Assembly (NCBI RefSeq): GCF_010747415.1
Contig: NZ_JAAGNZ010000001.1
Span: forward strand, 2,728,001 to 2,792,000
Direction of reading: 5' to 3'
Length of the DNA stretch: 64,000 bases
DNA from: Spirosoma agri
GTDB taxonomy: Bacteria > Bacteroidota > Bacteroidia > Cytophagales > Spirosomataceae
Position 1 is the first letter of the stretch. Each line of letters begins with the position of its first letter. The position numbers and the translations under genes were made by a program. Shown here piece by piece: positions 8,981 to 16,242 of the stretch. The notes under the pieces are model-generated. The model searched no databases. It was not told where the DNA came from and was given only the letters and a program-made list of their open reading frames with translations.

Positions 8981-11425
8981 TTACCGGCCATCTTTGTCGT
9001 CGTTGCTGATCTTCTTGCCTTTCTTTGCGCCACCCGCATTCATTTGCCCGAATCGCCATTCGAAGGTGAGCCGCACCGAACGACGGTACGAATAAAAGCG
9101 GGATTCGGACTCGAAGGTCGGGGCCGATTGCCGATTCGTCTGGTTTATGACCTGAATAAACGGATTATTCAAGCCCAGCGTCAGACTAGCCTGCTTGTTC
9201 ATGAACTCGCGTTTGGCCGACAGGCTGTGCCAGTAAAATCCCGTGTTGGTGCCCTGTAGGCTAATCCAGCCTGAACTGTAGTTGCCATTGGCCTGAAGGG
9301 TATAATTGGGCGTAAGCTTATAACTCGTATTCATGTTGACGCTCCACACCAGCCCGCTATTGCCCTGATTGAGGGCCGGGCTGAACAGGTCGACATAGCG
9401 AATGTCGCCACCAGCGTTCAGATTCCAGTTTTTGATCGGTTGGCTGCTCACGTTTACGTTCAGGCCCATTGTTTTGCGTTGTGCAATGTTCTGGGGTTTG
9501 CTGGTAGAAACGCCCGCAGCATCGACCGTTGCGATGTAATCGATGGCATTGTTGGTTACCCGCCAGTACAGGGCCGAATTCAGGGATAGCCCTTTCTTGG
9601 TGCTGGTGCTGTAGGCCAGTTCGGTTGCGTGGCTCAGCTCGGGATTCAGGTAGGGGTTCCCCGTCTGAATGTTTTTGGGATCACTTTGATTGAGCCACGG
9701 ATTTAGATACCAGACCATCGGACGTTGGATACGTTGCGTGTAACTAACCTTGATGGTGTGTGTCTTGAGGGTTTTGGCTACCGTAATGCTCGGAATCAGG
9801 TTCGTGTACTGGGTCGCCAGTTTGGTTTGTGTTGTCAAAAAATCACCCTTGATGTCAGTGTGTTCAAAGCGGGCACCAGCGTTGAGACTCCATTTCCGCT
9901 TCGAGTCGATCCGCAGAGCCGTGTAGCCCGAATAGATCCGTTGCGTGTAAGAGAAATCGTTTGATTGTGCGGAGTCGATCACCAGCGGACTTTGCCCATC
10001 CAGCGACTGCGAGACCCGGTATTCACTACCAATATCGCGCAGAATGCTTTTCGCACCGATCTCAAGTTTGATGTTGGTCGTGTCTTTCCGGCCATTCAGT
10101 GTAAACGGATGGGTATAGTCCGTCTGAAACGTGTATTCTTTGTTGCGGCTGTAATTGCTGCTGTGCTGCCGGTAGATGGGCGATTCGGAGGCTGCGTAGC
10201 GATCCGTATCGTAGAAGTAATTATCGGGCATCCGGCTGTACTGGGTGAGCAGCGAAAACTCCTGTCCGGGCTTCTTGAACGATTTTGTATAGCCTAAATC
10301 GAGCTGGCCGTTGCCGTACGGATTTTTGAACCGAGTATCGTTCCGAAAGGCTTGTAGCTCATCCCCCGCCGGATTCGTCAGCCGGTTTTGCACGATGCTG
10401 TTGTTGGGGTAATAACCACCCCAGACGTTGGCGGCAAAATTGATGTGATTGGTCGAATCAGGATCATAATCGACACTCATTTCGCCGTATCCACCCGTAC
10501 CGGTATTGTCGGCCGTGCTCTGTTGGGTTAGGATACTCAGCGGCTGGCTCGGCCCGTCGCTGCTGGGTAGCAGGTTGGTACGCACGGATTGGTTTTCCCG
10601 TTTGTTACGAAACTGGTATCCATTGGCGGATAGGGTAAGTCCAAACTTCTTCTTTCTCAGATTCAGGCTCGTACCCACGCCCCGATTGAAATTGCCCGCC
10701 GTCACCGAAGCCGTGCCATTGAAGCCCTGGAGCGCTTTTTTGGTGATGATATTGATGATGCCGGCCGACCCTTCGGCGTCGTATTTGGCCCCCGGACTGG
10801 TAATGACTTCGATGGACTTGATGACATTGGCAGGCATTTGGCGCAGGGCATCGGCCAGATTTCGGGCCATCATGGCCGAGGGTTTTCCGTTGATAAGCAC
10901 CTTGATATTTCCATTGCCCCGCATCTGTACGTTGCCATCCATATCCACGCTCAGGGTAGGCACTTTTCGTAGTACGTCGGCGGCCGTACCACCCGCATTG
11001 GAAATATCTTTTTCGGCGTTGTAGACCAGCCGATCGCCTTTATCTTCGACAATGGCTTTCTGCCCCGCAACGGTTACTTCCCCCAGGGTCTTTCCCTCCG
11101 CAGTAATCAGGATAGATCCCAGCTGGATAGTCGGACGCTCGGCGGTGAGTGAAACCGGCAGGCTTTTACTTCGGTAGCCCACAAACGATACGACCAAGCG
11201 ATAACTGCCCAGGGCCAGACTAGGCAAAACAAACGAGCCTGCACCGTCGGTTGTGGTCCCGGTGATCAATTTTTGGCCATCCATAAGGGCCACGGTGGCA
11301 AACGGAACGGGTTTGGCCGTTGTTGAATCGGTTAGCGAGCCGGTCAGCTTACCGAGGGTAGGGGCTTGGGAAAAGGCACGGGCGAGCCCAACGCCAAGCA
11401 GAAGCAGCGTGAACAGATGTTTCAT
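8981..11425 (-). CDS. TonB-dependent outer-membrane receptor (OMP_b-brl_3 type)
   Basis: This 814-aa outer-membrane barrel has a signal peptide (1-20, ending ARAFSQ), a carboxypeptidase-regulatory-like beta-sandwich (about 22-105, with GKLTGSLTDSTTAKPVPFA), a TonB plug (about 115-225, with ADVLRKVPTLSVDMDGNV and GSAGIINIITKK), and a barrel of about 590 residues ending with the basic tail KKGKKISNDDKDGR. There is no SusD partner, so it is not a classic SusC. Members of this family are usually annotated simply as outer-membrane beta-barrel proteins, and the substrate is unknown. It is monocistronic and convergent with the GH20 gene, so a link to glycan use is only suggestive. Confidence 0.85.
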   Translation of the reverse strand: MKHLFTLLLLGVGLARAFSQAPTLGKLTGSLTDSTTAKPVPFATVALMDGQKLITGTTTDGAGSFVLPSLALGSYRLVVSFVGYRSKSLPVSLTAERPTIQLGSILITAEGKTLGEVTVAGQKAIVEDKGDRLVYNAEKDISNAGGTAADVLRKVPTLSVDMDGNVQMRGNGNIKVLINGKPSAMMARNLADALRQMPANVIKSIEVITSPGAKYDAEGSAGIINIITKKALQGFNGTASVTAGNFNRGVGTSLNLRKKKFGLTLSANGYQFRNKRENQSVRTNLLPSSDGPSQPLSILTQQSTADNTGTGGYGEMSVDYDPDSTNHINFAANVWGGYYPNNSIVQNRLTNPAGDELQAFRNDTRFKNPYGNGQLDLGYTKSFKKPGQEFSLLTQYSRMPDNYFYDTDRYAASESPIYRQHSSNYSRNKEYTFQTDYTHPFTLNGRKDTTNIKLEIGAKSILRDIGSEYRVSQSLDGQSPLVIDSAQSNDFSYTQRIYSGYTALRIDSKRKWSLNAGARFEHTDIKGDFLTTQTKLATQYTNLIPSITVAKTLKTHTIKVSYTQRIQRPMVWYLNPWLNQSDPKNIQTGNPYLNPELSHATELAYSTSTKKGLSLNSALYWRVTNNAIDYIATVDAAGVSTSKPQNIAQRKTMGLNVNVSSQPIKNWNLNAGGDIRYVDLFSPALNQGNSGLVWSVNMNTSYKLTPNYTLQANGNYSSGWISLQGTNTGFYWHSLSAKREFMNKQASLTLGLNNPFIQVINQTNRQSAPTFESESRFYSYRRSVRLTFEWRFGQMNAGGAKKGKKISNDDKDGR

Positions 11426-11940
11426 CGTAAAGGGAAATAAGAAGGAGGAACCTGTTAGAAGCGAGCCATCAAGCCAGCAGGATTAAAGGTGGTGGGCAAC
11501 GGGGACGGGGCGCGTAATCCGGTTTTACGCGTATCCGTTCAGGTTGATTGAAAGATGGTAATGCGTTTACGTATGTTGCATCCTTCGTTAAAAAAAATCT
11601 AGATTTTGCTAATTTTCGGCGAACCCGTCGATCGTCTTAACGGTCAGGATACCCCGTAAACGCCTGACTACAGCGAAGACGATCGAACGGGCAATGCATT
11701 ACAGTGTCGGGTAGTTTTTTTTGCCAGGCTGCTGGCTGTTAACTTCGTAGGGTTTCTGTGACGCAGGAGTCTCCCCGGACGAATAGCCTAGTCGTGAGTA
11801 TGCTGTAATGTGAATCAACTGTTAGCTAGTGCCGATCAAAAAAGCAAGATTGCTTTTTTTCTGTCATTCCAACGACAGGACCGGGCCGCCGGGATGATAG
11901 GAAAATCGAGAAACGTTGCTTTATCCATAACGCTCACTAC
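11426..11940. other. 515-bp intergenic region with palindromes and a hairpin
   Basis: This gap separates divergent genes. It contains a 14-bp perfect palindrome (11594-11607), a nested inverted repeat (outer arms 11624-11638 and 11676-11691 with one unpaired base; inner arms about 11643-11648 and 11662-11667), and a short A/T-flanked hairpin (11838-11860). No coding frame is convincing. It should hold the promoters for the barrel gene and the WYL regulator and may encode a short structured RNA. Confidence 0.45.
11838..11860 (+). terminator. short hairpin with T tract upstream of WYL regulator
   Basis: A 9-bp stem (11838-11846 with 11851-11859) with an AGAT loop runs into a T tract, the usual shape of an intrinsic terminator. 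It lies about 80 bp upstream of the WYL gene with no coding gene before it on the plus strand, so it would end a leader or small RNA. Confidence 0.45.
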
Positions 11941-12930
11941 ATGATCGACAACGAAACAAACCGCCTGTCCCGACTGGTCTCGTTACTAACCTTGCTGCAA
12001 ACGAAACGAACCGTAACCGCCGGTGAATTAGCCAATCGTTTTTCGGTCAGTACGCGGACCATTTACCGCGATATACGAACCCTCGAAAGCGCGGGAATCC
12101 CCGTGGTGACCCAGGACGGAAAAGGCTATGCCATGCTGGATGGGTATCGACTGCCACCGGTCATGTTCACGCGCGAAGAAGCCATCGCTCTGCTTACGGC
12201 GGAAAAGATGACCGCTCAGCTCACCGACGCGATCACTGCTCAGCGATTCGGCACAGCGATGGACAAGCTGCGCGCCGTGCTGAAGCGTGCCGACCGCGAT
12301 CACCTCGAAACCATCACCCCCCACATTCAGGTACTGGCACCAACCGGCCAGCCTGATCCCCCGAACGCTTACCAGCAACTGATGGCTGCCGCTACGGCTC
12401 GTCGGGTGGTACACCTCCACTACTGGTCGGCTGATTCCGGCTTACCCACCACGCGCGACATCGAACCCATTGGCCTTTACCTGAGTCAGCAGTGGCACGT
12501 CGTAGCCTATTGCCGGCTGCGTCAGGCGTTTCGGGATTTTCGGCTCGACCGCATTCAGCAGTTAGCCGTGCGTGACGAAGTTTTTGTGGCCCGCCCTGAA
12601 ACATTGCAGCACTATTGGGAGAAAGAGGCCAGTCGGCAGGGTAAGGATAAGGTCGTTATTCATGTTCAAGCCGCTGCGGTGCTGCCTGCTTCAGCGCAAC
12701 ACTTGCAGGATACCAAGCACCACTATGGCTGGACGCACGATCAGTCCCTATCGGACGGGGTTGTCGAAATGACGTTTTTAGTTGGCTCACTGCCTTATAT
12801 GGCAGCCTGGCTGCTACCGTACGCAGGTGCCGTAACCATCCGAGAACCACACGCGTTGCGGGAACACCTGCGCGAACTCGCCCAGCGGGCCTACGATTTT
12901 TTTTGCGTGTCCGATCAGGGTATGACATAA
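11941..12930 (+). CDS. WYL-domain transcriptional regulator (YafY type)
   Basis: The 329-aa protein has a DeoR/HTH_11-like winged helix at residues 10-65 (RTVTAGELANRFSVSTRTIY then RDIRTLESAGIPV) and a WYL ligand-sensing domain from about 135 (RRVVHLHYWSADSGLPTTRD, followed by IEPIGLYLSQQWHVVAYC and FRLDRIQQL), then a WYL C-terminal extension. These regulators sense a small ligand and usually act as repressors of nearby genes. The next gene, RidA, starts 67 bp downstream on the same strand and is a plausible target or partner. The ATG at 11941 is the first in frame before the helix-turn-helix. Confidence 0.88.
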   Translation: MIDNETNRLSRLVSLLTLLQTKRTVTAGELANRFSVSTRTIYRDIRTLESAGIPVVTQDGKGYAMLDGYRLPPVMFTREEAIALLTAEKMTAQLTDAITAQRFGTAMDKLRAVLKRADRDHLETITPHIQVLAPTGQPDPPNAYQQLMAAATARRVVHLHYWSADSGLPTTRDIEPIGLYLSQQWHVVAYCRLRQAFRDFRLDRIQQLAVRDEVFVARPETLQHYWEKEASRQGKDKVVIHVQAAAVLPASAQHLQDTKHHYGWTHDQSLSDGVVEMTFLVGSLPYMAAWLLPYAGAVTIREPHALREHLRELAQRAYDFFCVSDQGMT

Positions 12931-12997
12931 GGCTGTCAGTGGGTGTCACGACCTTTGTAAAGTCAGAGGACGAACGGCCTCATCGAGTCAAACGCAA

Positions 12998-13402
12998 ATG
13001 AACAGCACAGTGGAAAAACGAACAATTGATCCGTGGAAATGGGGTGAGTATACAAACTCGGCGCAGGCCGTTGAGGTCAGACAGCCCGAAGGCACACTCT
13101 ACTGCTCGGGGCAGGTAGCCATCGACGCCAATGGGCAGGTCCGCGACGCCGATATGAGAACCCAGTTGGTACAGACTATTCAAAACGTGGAGCAACTGAT
13201 CAGCGAGGCTGGCTACGACTGCAAAAATATTGTCCGGCTGAACGTGTTTACTACCTCAACGGCCGAATTTTTTACGACCTGCGTGGACGTCTACCAAAAT
13301 TTTACGGCTAAACATGGCATGAAGCAGGCGACTACGCTGGTTGAAGTGAAAGGCCTATACCAGACCGCAACCGTCGAACTGGAAGCTACCGTAGTGAAAT
13401 AG
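12998..13402 (+). CDS. RidA-family enamine/imine deaminase
   Basis: A 134-aa member of the YjgF/YER057c/UK114 family. It shows the N-terminal strand region, the LYCSGQVAIDANGQVRD motif, QTIQNVEQLISEAGYD, and the C-terminal TLVEVKGLYQTATVELEAT. The canonical RidA active-site Arg (in the usual R..V.V..LP.....E block) is replaced here by a block reading VEVKGLYQTATVELEAT, so enamine hydrolysis may not be its activity; it may belong to another RidA subgroup. It sits between a WYL regulator and a YdeI-like gene and is probably cytosolic, forming trimers. Confidence 0.85.
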   Translation: MNSTVEKRTIDPWKWGEYTNSAQAVEVRQPEGTLYCSGQVAIDANGQVRDADMRTQLVQTIQNVEQLISEAGYDCKNIVRLNVFTTSTAEFFTTCVDVYQNFTAKHGMKQATTLVEVKGLYQTATVELEATVVK

Positions 13403-13411
13403 AAATTTGGC

Positions 13412-13419
13412 TAGTTTTG
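13412..13419 (+). promoter_or_regulatory. candidate -7 box upstream of the YdeI-like gene
   Basis: TAGTTTTG matches TAnnTTTG exactly, 44 bp before the ATG at 13463. The -33 element is not clear. It suggests that the YdeI-like gene can be transcribed separately from ridA. Confidence 0.35.
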
Positions 13420-13462
13420 CCTGGAAGAACGCTGTTCTATCGACGCGAAAACACCACAACGA

Positions 13463-14113
13463 ATGGGATCGGCAGAAAAAGAAACTGGAACTGTTTGCCC
13501 GACCAATCGGCAACAATGGCGGGAATGGCTGCAAGCGAATCACGCTGAAAAGCAATCCGTTTGGTTGATTTACCACAAAAAGAAATCAGCGAGTTCAGGA
13601 ATCGTTTATACCGATGCGGTCGATGAAGCGCTTTGTTTCGGGTGGATCGACAGCCAGTCTAAACCATTGGATCAGGAAACGTACAGGCAGTTTTTCAGCC
13701 GGCGAAAACCAGCGAGTGTGTGGTCGAGAATCAACAAAGAAAAGGTTCAGCGACTCATCAGCGAAGGACGCATGACTCCGGCGGGTTTGGCCGCCATCGA
13801 CCGGGCAAAAGAGAATGGTTCCTGGACGATGCTGGATGAAGTCGAGCAGCTGATCATCCCCACGGACCTGGAGCAGGCATTCGAACAGAAACCGAACGCC
13901 AAAAACTATTTCCTGAGTCTGTGCCGGTCCGACAAACGCGCTATTTTACAATGGCTTGTGCTCGCCAAACGGGAAGAGACGCGGCAAAATCGAATCACTG
14001 AACTGGTCGAGCTAGCTGATCGGAGGCTGAAGCCCAAACTACTGCAAGGGGCGAAAAAACGGGCCGTTGTTGCAGAGAAGCCGGCGACGGATCACCCTGA
14101 TCTACTCGCCTGA
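13463..14113 (+). CDS. YdeI/OmpD-associated family protein
   Basis: A 216-aa soluble protein with the features of the YdeI/OmpD-associated family: WREWLQANHAEKQSVWLIYH near the N-terminus, TDAVDEALCFGWIDSQSKPL, FFSRRKPASVWSRINKEKV, and a C-terminal helical repeat ending AILQWLVLAKREETRQNR then ITELVELA. Relatives in enterobacteria have been linked to stress or antimicrobial-peptide tolerance, but the biochemical activity is not known. The C-terminal 20 residues are basic. It is the last gene of the plus-strand group and converges on the DUF2911 gene across a strong terminator. Confidence 0.82.
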   Translation: MGSAEKETGTVCPTNRQQWREWLQANHAEKQSVWLIYHKKKSASSGIVYTDAVDEALCFGWIDSQSKPLDQETYRQFFSRRKPASVWSRINKEKVQRLISEGRMTPAGLAAIDRAKENGSWTMLDEVEQLIIPTDLEQAFEQKPNAKNYFLSLCRSDKRAILQWLVLAKREETRQNRITELVELADRRLKPKLLQGAKKRAVVAEKPATDHPDLLA

Positions 14114-14130
14114 TTTTTCGAATAATCCCA

Positions 14131-14172
14131 TAAAAAAACGGCCATCCCCAACAGGATCGGCCGTTTTTTATG
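14131..14172. terminator. bidirectional intrinsic terminator
   Basis: A stem whose arms end in A/T tracts (about 14131-14144 with 14158-14171, AAACGGCC pairing with GGCCGTTT) lies between the convergent YdeI-like and DUF2911 genes. The flanking A and T runs make it usable on both strands. Confidence 0.75.
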
Positions 14173-14192
14173 ATGAACGCCAAAGGCTGAGC

Positions 14193-15047
14193 TTACTTCT
14201 TCGCCGAAGCAATCAGATCGTTGGCCATTTTTACGTAATCCGCGTTTTTTGCTTCGGTCGCCAACGCCACCGTTTTCTCCGCGCTGGCAATCGCATTCGC
14301 TTTCTCTTTCAATTTTAGCTCGATCCGGGCTTTCAGCAACATTACCCAGAAGGCTTTCGGGTTTTGTTCGGTGGCTTTGGTTACCCAGCCGAGAGCCTGT
14401 TTCAAATCCCGATTGGTGTCGTAATAATAACTGGCAGCCTCAAAGTAGGCAGGCTTGTCAGACGCCAGCGAAGCCTCGATGTTCTTCACGATCGTTTGAT
14501 CAATATCGGCTGTGATCGTGACGGGCACGCGGGTTTTATCCCACATGATTTCCAGCACGGCCGAGTTAGGCAGAATGTCGGCGATGTTGATGGTAAATGT
14601 TTCAACTTTATTGGCCAGCGTCGTTGGTTTCACCTGAACCCGCACGACTTCGTTTTCCTTTTTGTAGTCGCCGACGTTAGCGCCCAGAGCCAGGTCTTTG
14701 GACAGCATGACCTCCCAGCTCGTCTTCCCCGGAATGGTGAATAACCCGTAGGTACCCGCTTTCACCTCTTTGCCTTCCAGCTTCACATCCGACGAGAAGG
14801 TGATTTTGGAAGTGGCGTTGGCTCCGGTACGCCACACTTTATCATAAGGAACCAGATCGCCGAAGATAGCGCGTCCTTTAACCGCTGGTCGGGAATAGTC
14901 GAGCGTAATATCACCCAGTGCGAAACTTTGCTTAGTGGTCTGTGCAGGGCTGGCGGCTGGTACTCTAAGCTGCGCCTGAACGGTTGAGAGTGAGCTGGTT
15001 GTAAGGAAAAGGGCTAAGGCAACGGCTGGGAAACGTAGACTCTTCAT
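14193..15047 (-). CDS. secreted DUF2911 protein
   Basis: A 284-aa protein with a signal peptide (1-25, ending TVQAQ). Residues about 40-190 form the DUF2911 domain, with the hallmarks ITLDYSRPAVKGRAIFGDL, YDKVWRTGANATSKITFS and KAGTYGLFTIPGKTSWEVML. The C-terminal 100 residues are helical and TPR-like (DLKQALGWVTKATEQNP then KAFWVMLLKARIELKL). The domain is widespread in Bacteroidota and its function is unknown; location is periplasmic or outer membrane. A candidate -7 box lies at 15096-15103. Confidence 0.88.
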   Translation of the reverse strand: MKSLRFPAVALALFLTTSSLSTVQAQLRVPAASPAQTTKQSFALGDITLDYSRPAVKGRAIFGDLVPYDKVWRTGANATSKITFSSDVKLEGKEVKAGTYGLFTIPGKTSWEVMLSKDLALGANVGDYKKENEVVRVQVKPTTLANKVETFTINIADILPNSAVLEIMWDKTRVPVTITADIDQTIVKNIEASLASDKPAYFEAASYYYDTNRDLKQALGWVTKATEQNPKAFWVMLLKARIELKLKEKANAIASAEKTVALATEAKNADYVKMANDLIASAKK

Positions 15048-15095
15048 GACGAAGGAATAATGAATTTGAGTGTTATAAGTTTATTTTCTGAAACC

Positions 15096-15103
15096 CAAAG
15101 GTA
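15096..15103 (-). promoter_or_regulatory. -7 box of the DUF2911 promoter
   Basis: Read on the minus strand, TACCTTTG is an exact match to TAnnTTTG, 49 bp before the DUF2911 ATG. A matching -33 TTG at 19 bp is not evident. Confidence 0.45.
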
Positions 15104-15235
15104 CAGATAATTGCGGCTGTAAACTTGGGTCGGGCGAAGGAGCGTCAAATTCGTAGTAGCCCCCCTGTCATCTTACGGCTGTTGGGAAACACCAACTGCG
15201 TCAGCAACCGGATAATTTGTCGTTCTATTATTTTT

Positions 15236-15261
15236 ATATATAAGAAAATTATATATTTTTG
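15236..15261 (+). promoter_or_regulatory. PadR-gene promoter with overlapping palindromic operator
   Basis: TATTTTTG at 15254-15261 fits the -7 consensus and lies 38 bp before the PadR ATG. An A/T-rich perfect inverted repeat (8-bp arms 15236-15243 and 15249-15256, 5-bp spacer) overlaps its upstream edge. PadR regulators commonly repress their own operon from such a site, so this is the likely auto-operator. Confidence 0.5.
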
Positions 15262-15298
15262 TTTGAAAGTTAACTGTTGACGTAATCGACTAAGCCGT

Positions 15299-15652
15299 AT
15301 GGACGCAGCGAATGGAGACTATTTACGGGGTACACTCAAAACGATTGTGCTTCGGTTGTTAGCCCAGCAGGGACGAATGTATGGGTACGAAATCACGCAG
15401 GCCGTCGAAGAACGTACGGGTGGCGAACTAACGCTCACGTTTGGTGCGCTTTACCCAGTACTTCACAAGCTGGAAGACGAAGGCTTATTGGTTACCCAAA
15501 GCCAGGAAGTTGATGGGCGGCTGCGCAAATACTACCTGCTTACCCCAACGGGCAGTGAAGTAGCGATTCGCAAAGCCGATGAATTTGAACGGTTTATTCA
15601 GCTGATGCGGCTGCTCATCCGGCCCACACCCGATGTAGCTTTCGGGCAATAA
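15299..15652 (+). CDS. PadR-family transcriptional regulator
   Basis: A 117-aa winged-helix protein matching the PadR family: YLRGTLKTIVLRLLAQQGRM, YGYEITQAVEERTGGELTL, FGALYPVLHKLEDEGLLV and RLRKYYLLTPTG. The dimerisation C-terminal helix is short, as in the small PadR subgroup. PadR proteins usually repress an adjacent membrane or efflux operon and release DNA on binding a ligand. Here the regulator is followed at 40 bp by a small membrane protein and then an FtsX-like permease, a recurrent Cytophagales arrangement, and its promoter carries a palindrome. Confidence 0.9.
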   Translation: MDAANGDYLRGTLKTIVLRLLAQQGRMYGYEITQAVEERTGGELTLTFGALYPVLHKLEDEGLLVTQSQEVDGRLRKYYLLTPTGSEVAIRKADEFERFIQLMRLLIRPTPDVAFGQ

Positions 15653-15692
15653 GTCATCCCGTATTTTCCTTCACCCAGATCGCTATTGATTT

Positions 15693-16196
15693 ATGAACAA
15701 ACTGTCACGCGCCCAACTCGACCGCTTAACACAGCACATCCAGCAGACGAAGCCGCATGAGGCACTACAAGCCGAACTCGTCGATCATATTGCCTCCCAG
15801 ATTGAGCAGCGGATGGATCAGGGATACGATTTTTCGACGGCGTTTGAACAGGTTATGCAACAGGCGAACCCACAAGCCCTGGACCAGCTCAAGCAAGTAT
15901 ACCTTCAGGAATTCGGTATCAGGCATTCGCAGCTAACATCGACACCTTTACGGGTAGGGATTCGGTCAAAACGTCGTCCCGATACCAAGCCCTTTCGGTA
16001 CATGCTACTCTCCAGCGTGCTCACCTTTTTGATACTCATGGTTTTTTTGATCGTGGTTAGTCGTCCCCTGTCCATACCCATAGACGCGTTCCAAACCGCC
16101 TGGAAGGCCGGACTGGCGGGGTTAGTTGGTGTATTCATCGTTCGTTGGTGGCTAGCGCGCAGGCTCCGCAAACCGAAACGACTGCAGACGGTCTGA
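15693..16196 (+). CDS. membrane protein with permease-prefix-like N-terminus
   Basis: A 167-aa protein. Residues 1-75 are helical and charged, with HEALQAELVDHIASQIEQRM and GYDFSTAFEQVMQQANPQAL, resembling the HAAS/permease-prefix domains that accompany PadR-controlled transporters. Two hydrophobic segments follow (about 108-126 and 136-152), and the tail is strongly basic. It lies 40 bp after PadR and 46 bp before the permease and is probably co-transcribed. The role is likely auxiliary to the permease; the assignment is by resemblance and context. Confidence 0.65.
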   Translation: MNKLSRAQLDRLTQHIQQTKPHEALQAELVDHIASQIEQRMDQGYDFSTAFEQVMQQANPQALDQLKQVYLQEFGIRHSQLTSTPLRVGIRSKRRPDTKPFRYMLLSSVLTFLILMVFLIVVSRPLSIPIDAFQTAWKAGLAGLVGVFIVRWWLARRLRKPKRLQTV

Positions 16197-16242
16197 CCGC
16201 GGGTTTACCTAGATGACTAAGTTGTCCTAACTCCCTTTTCCA

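Noticed and set aside
10506-11024. 172-codon open frame on the plus strand
   Set aside because: Antisense to the plug domain of the outer-membrane barrel gene.
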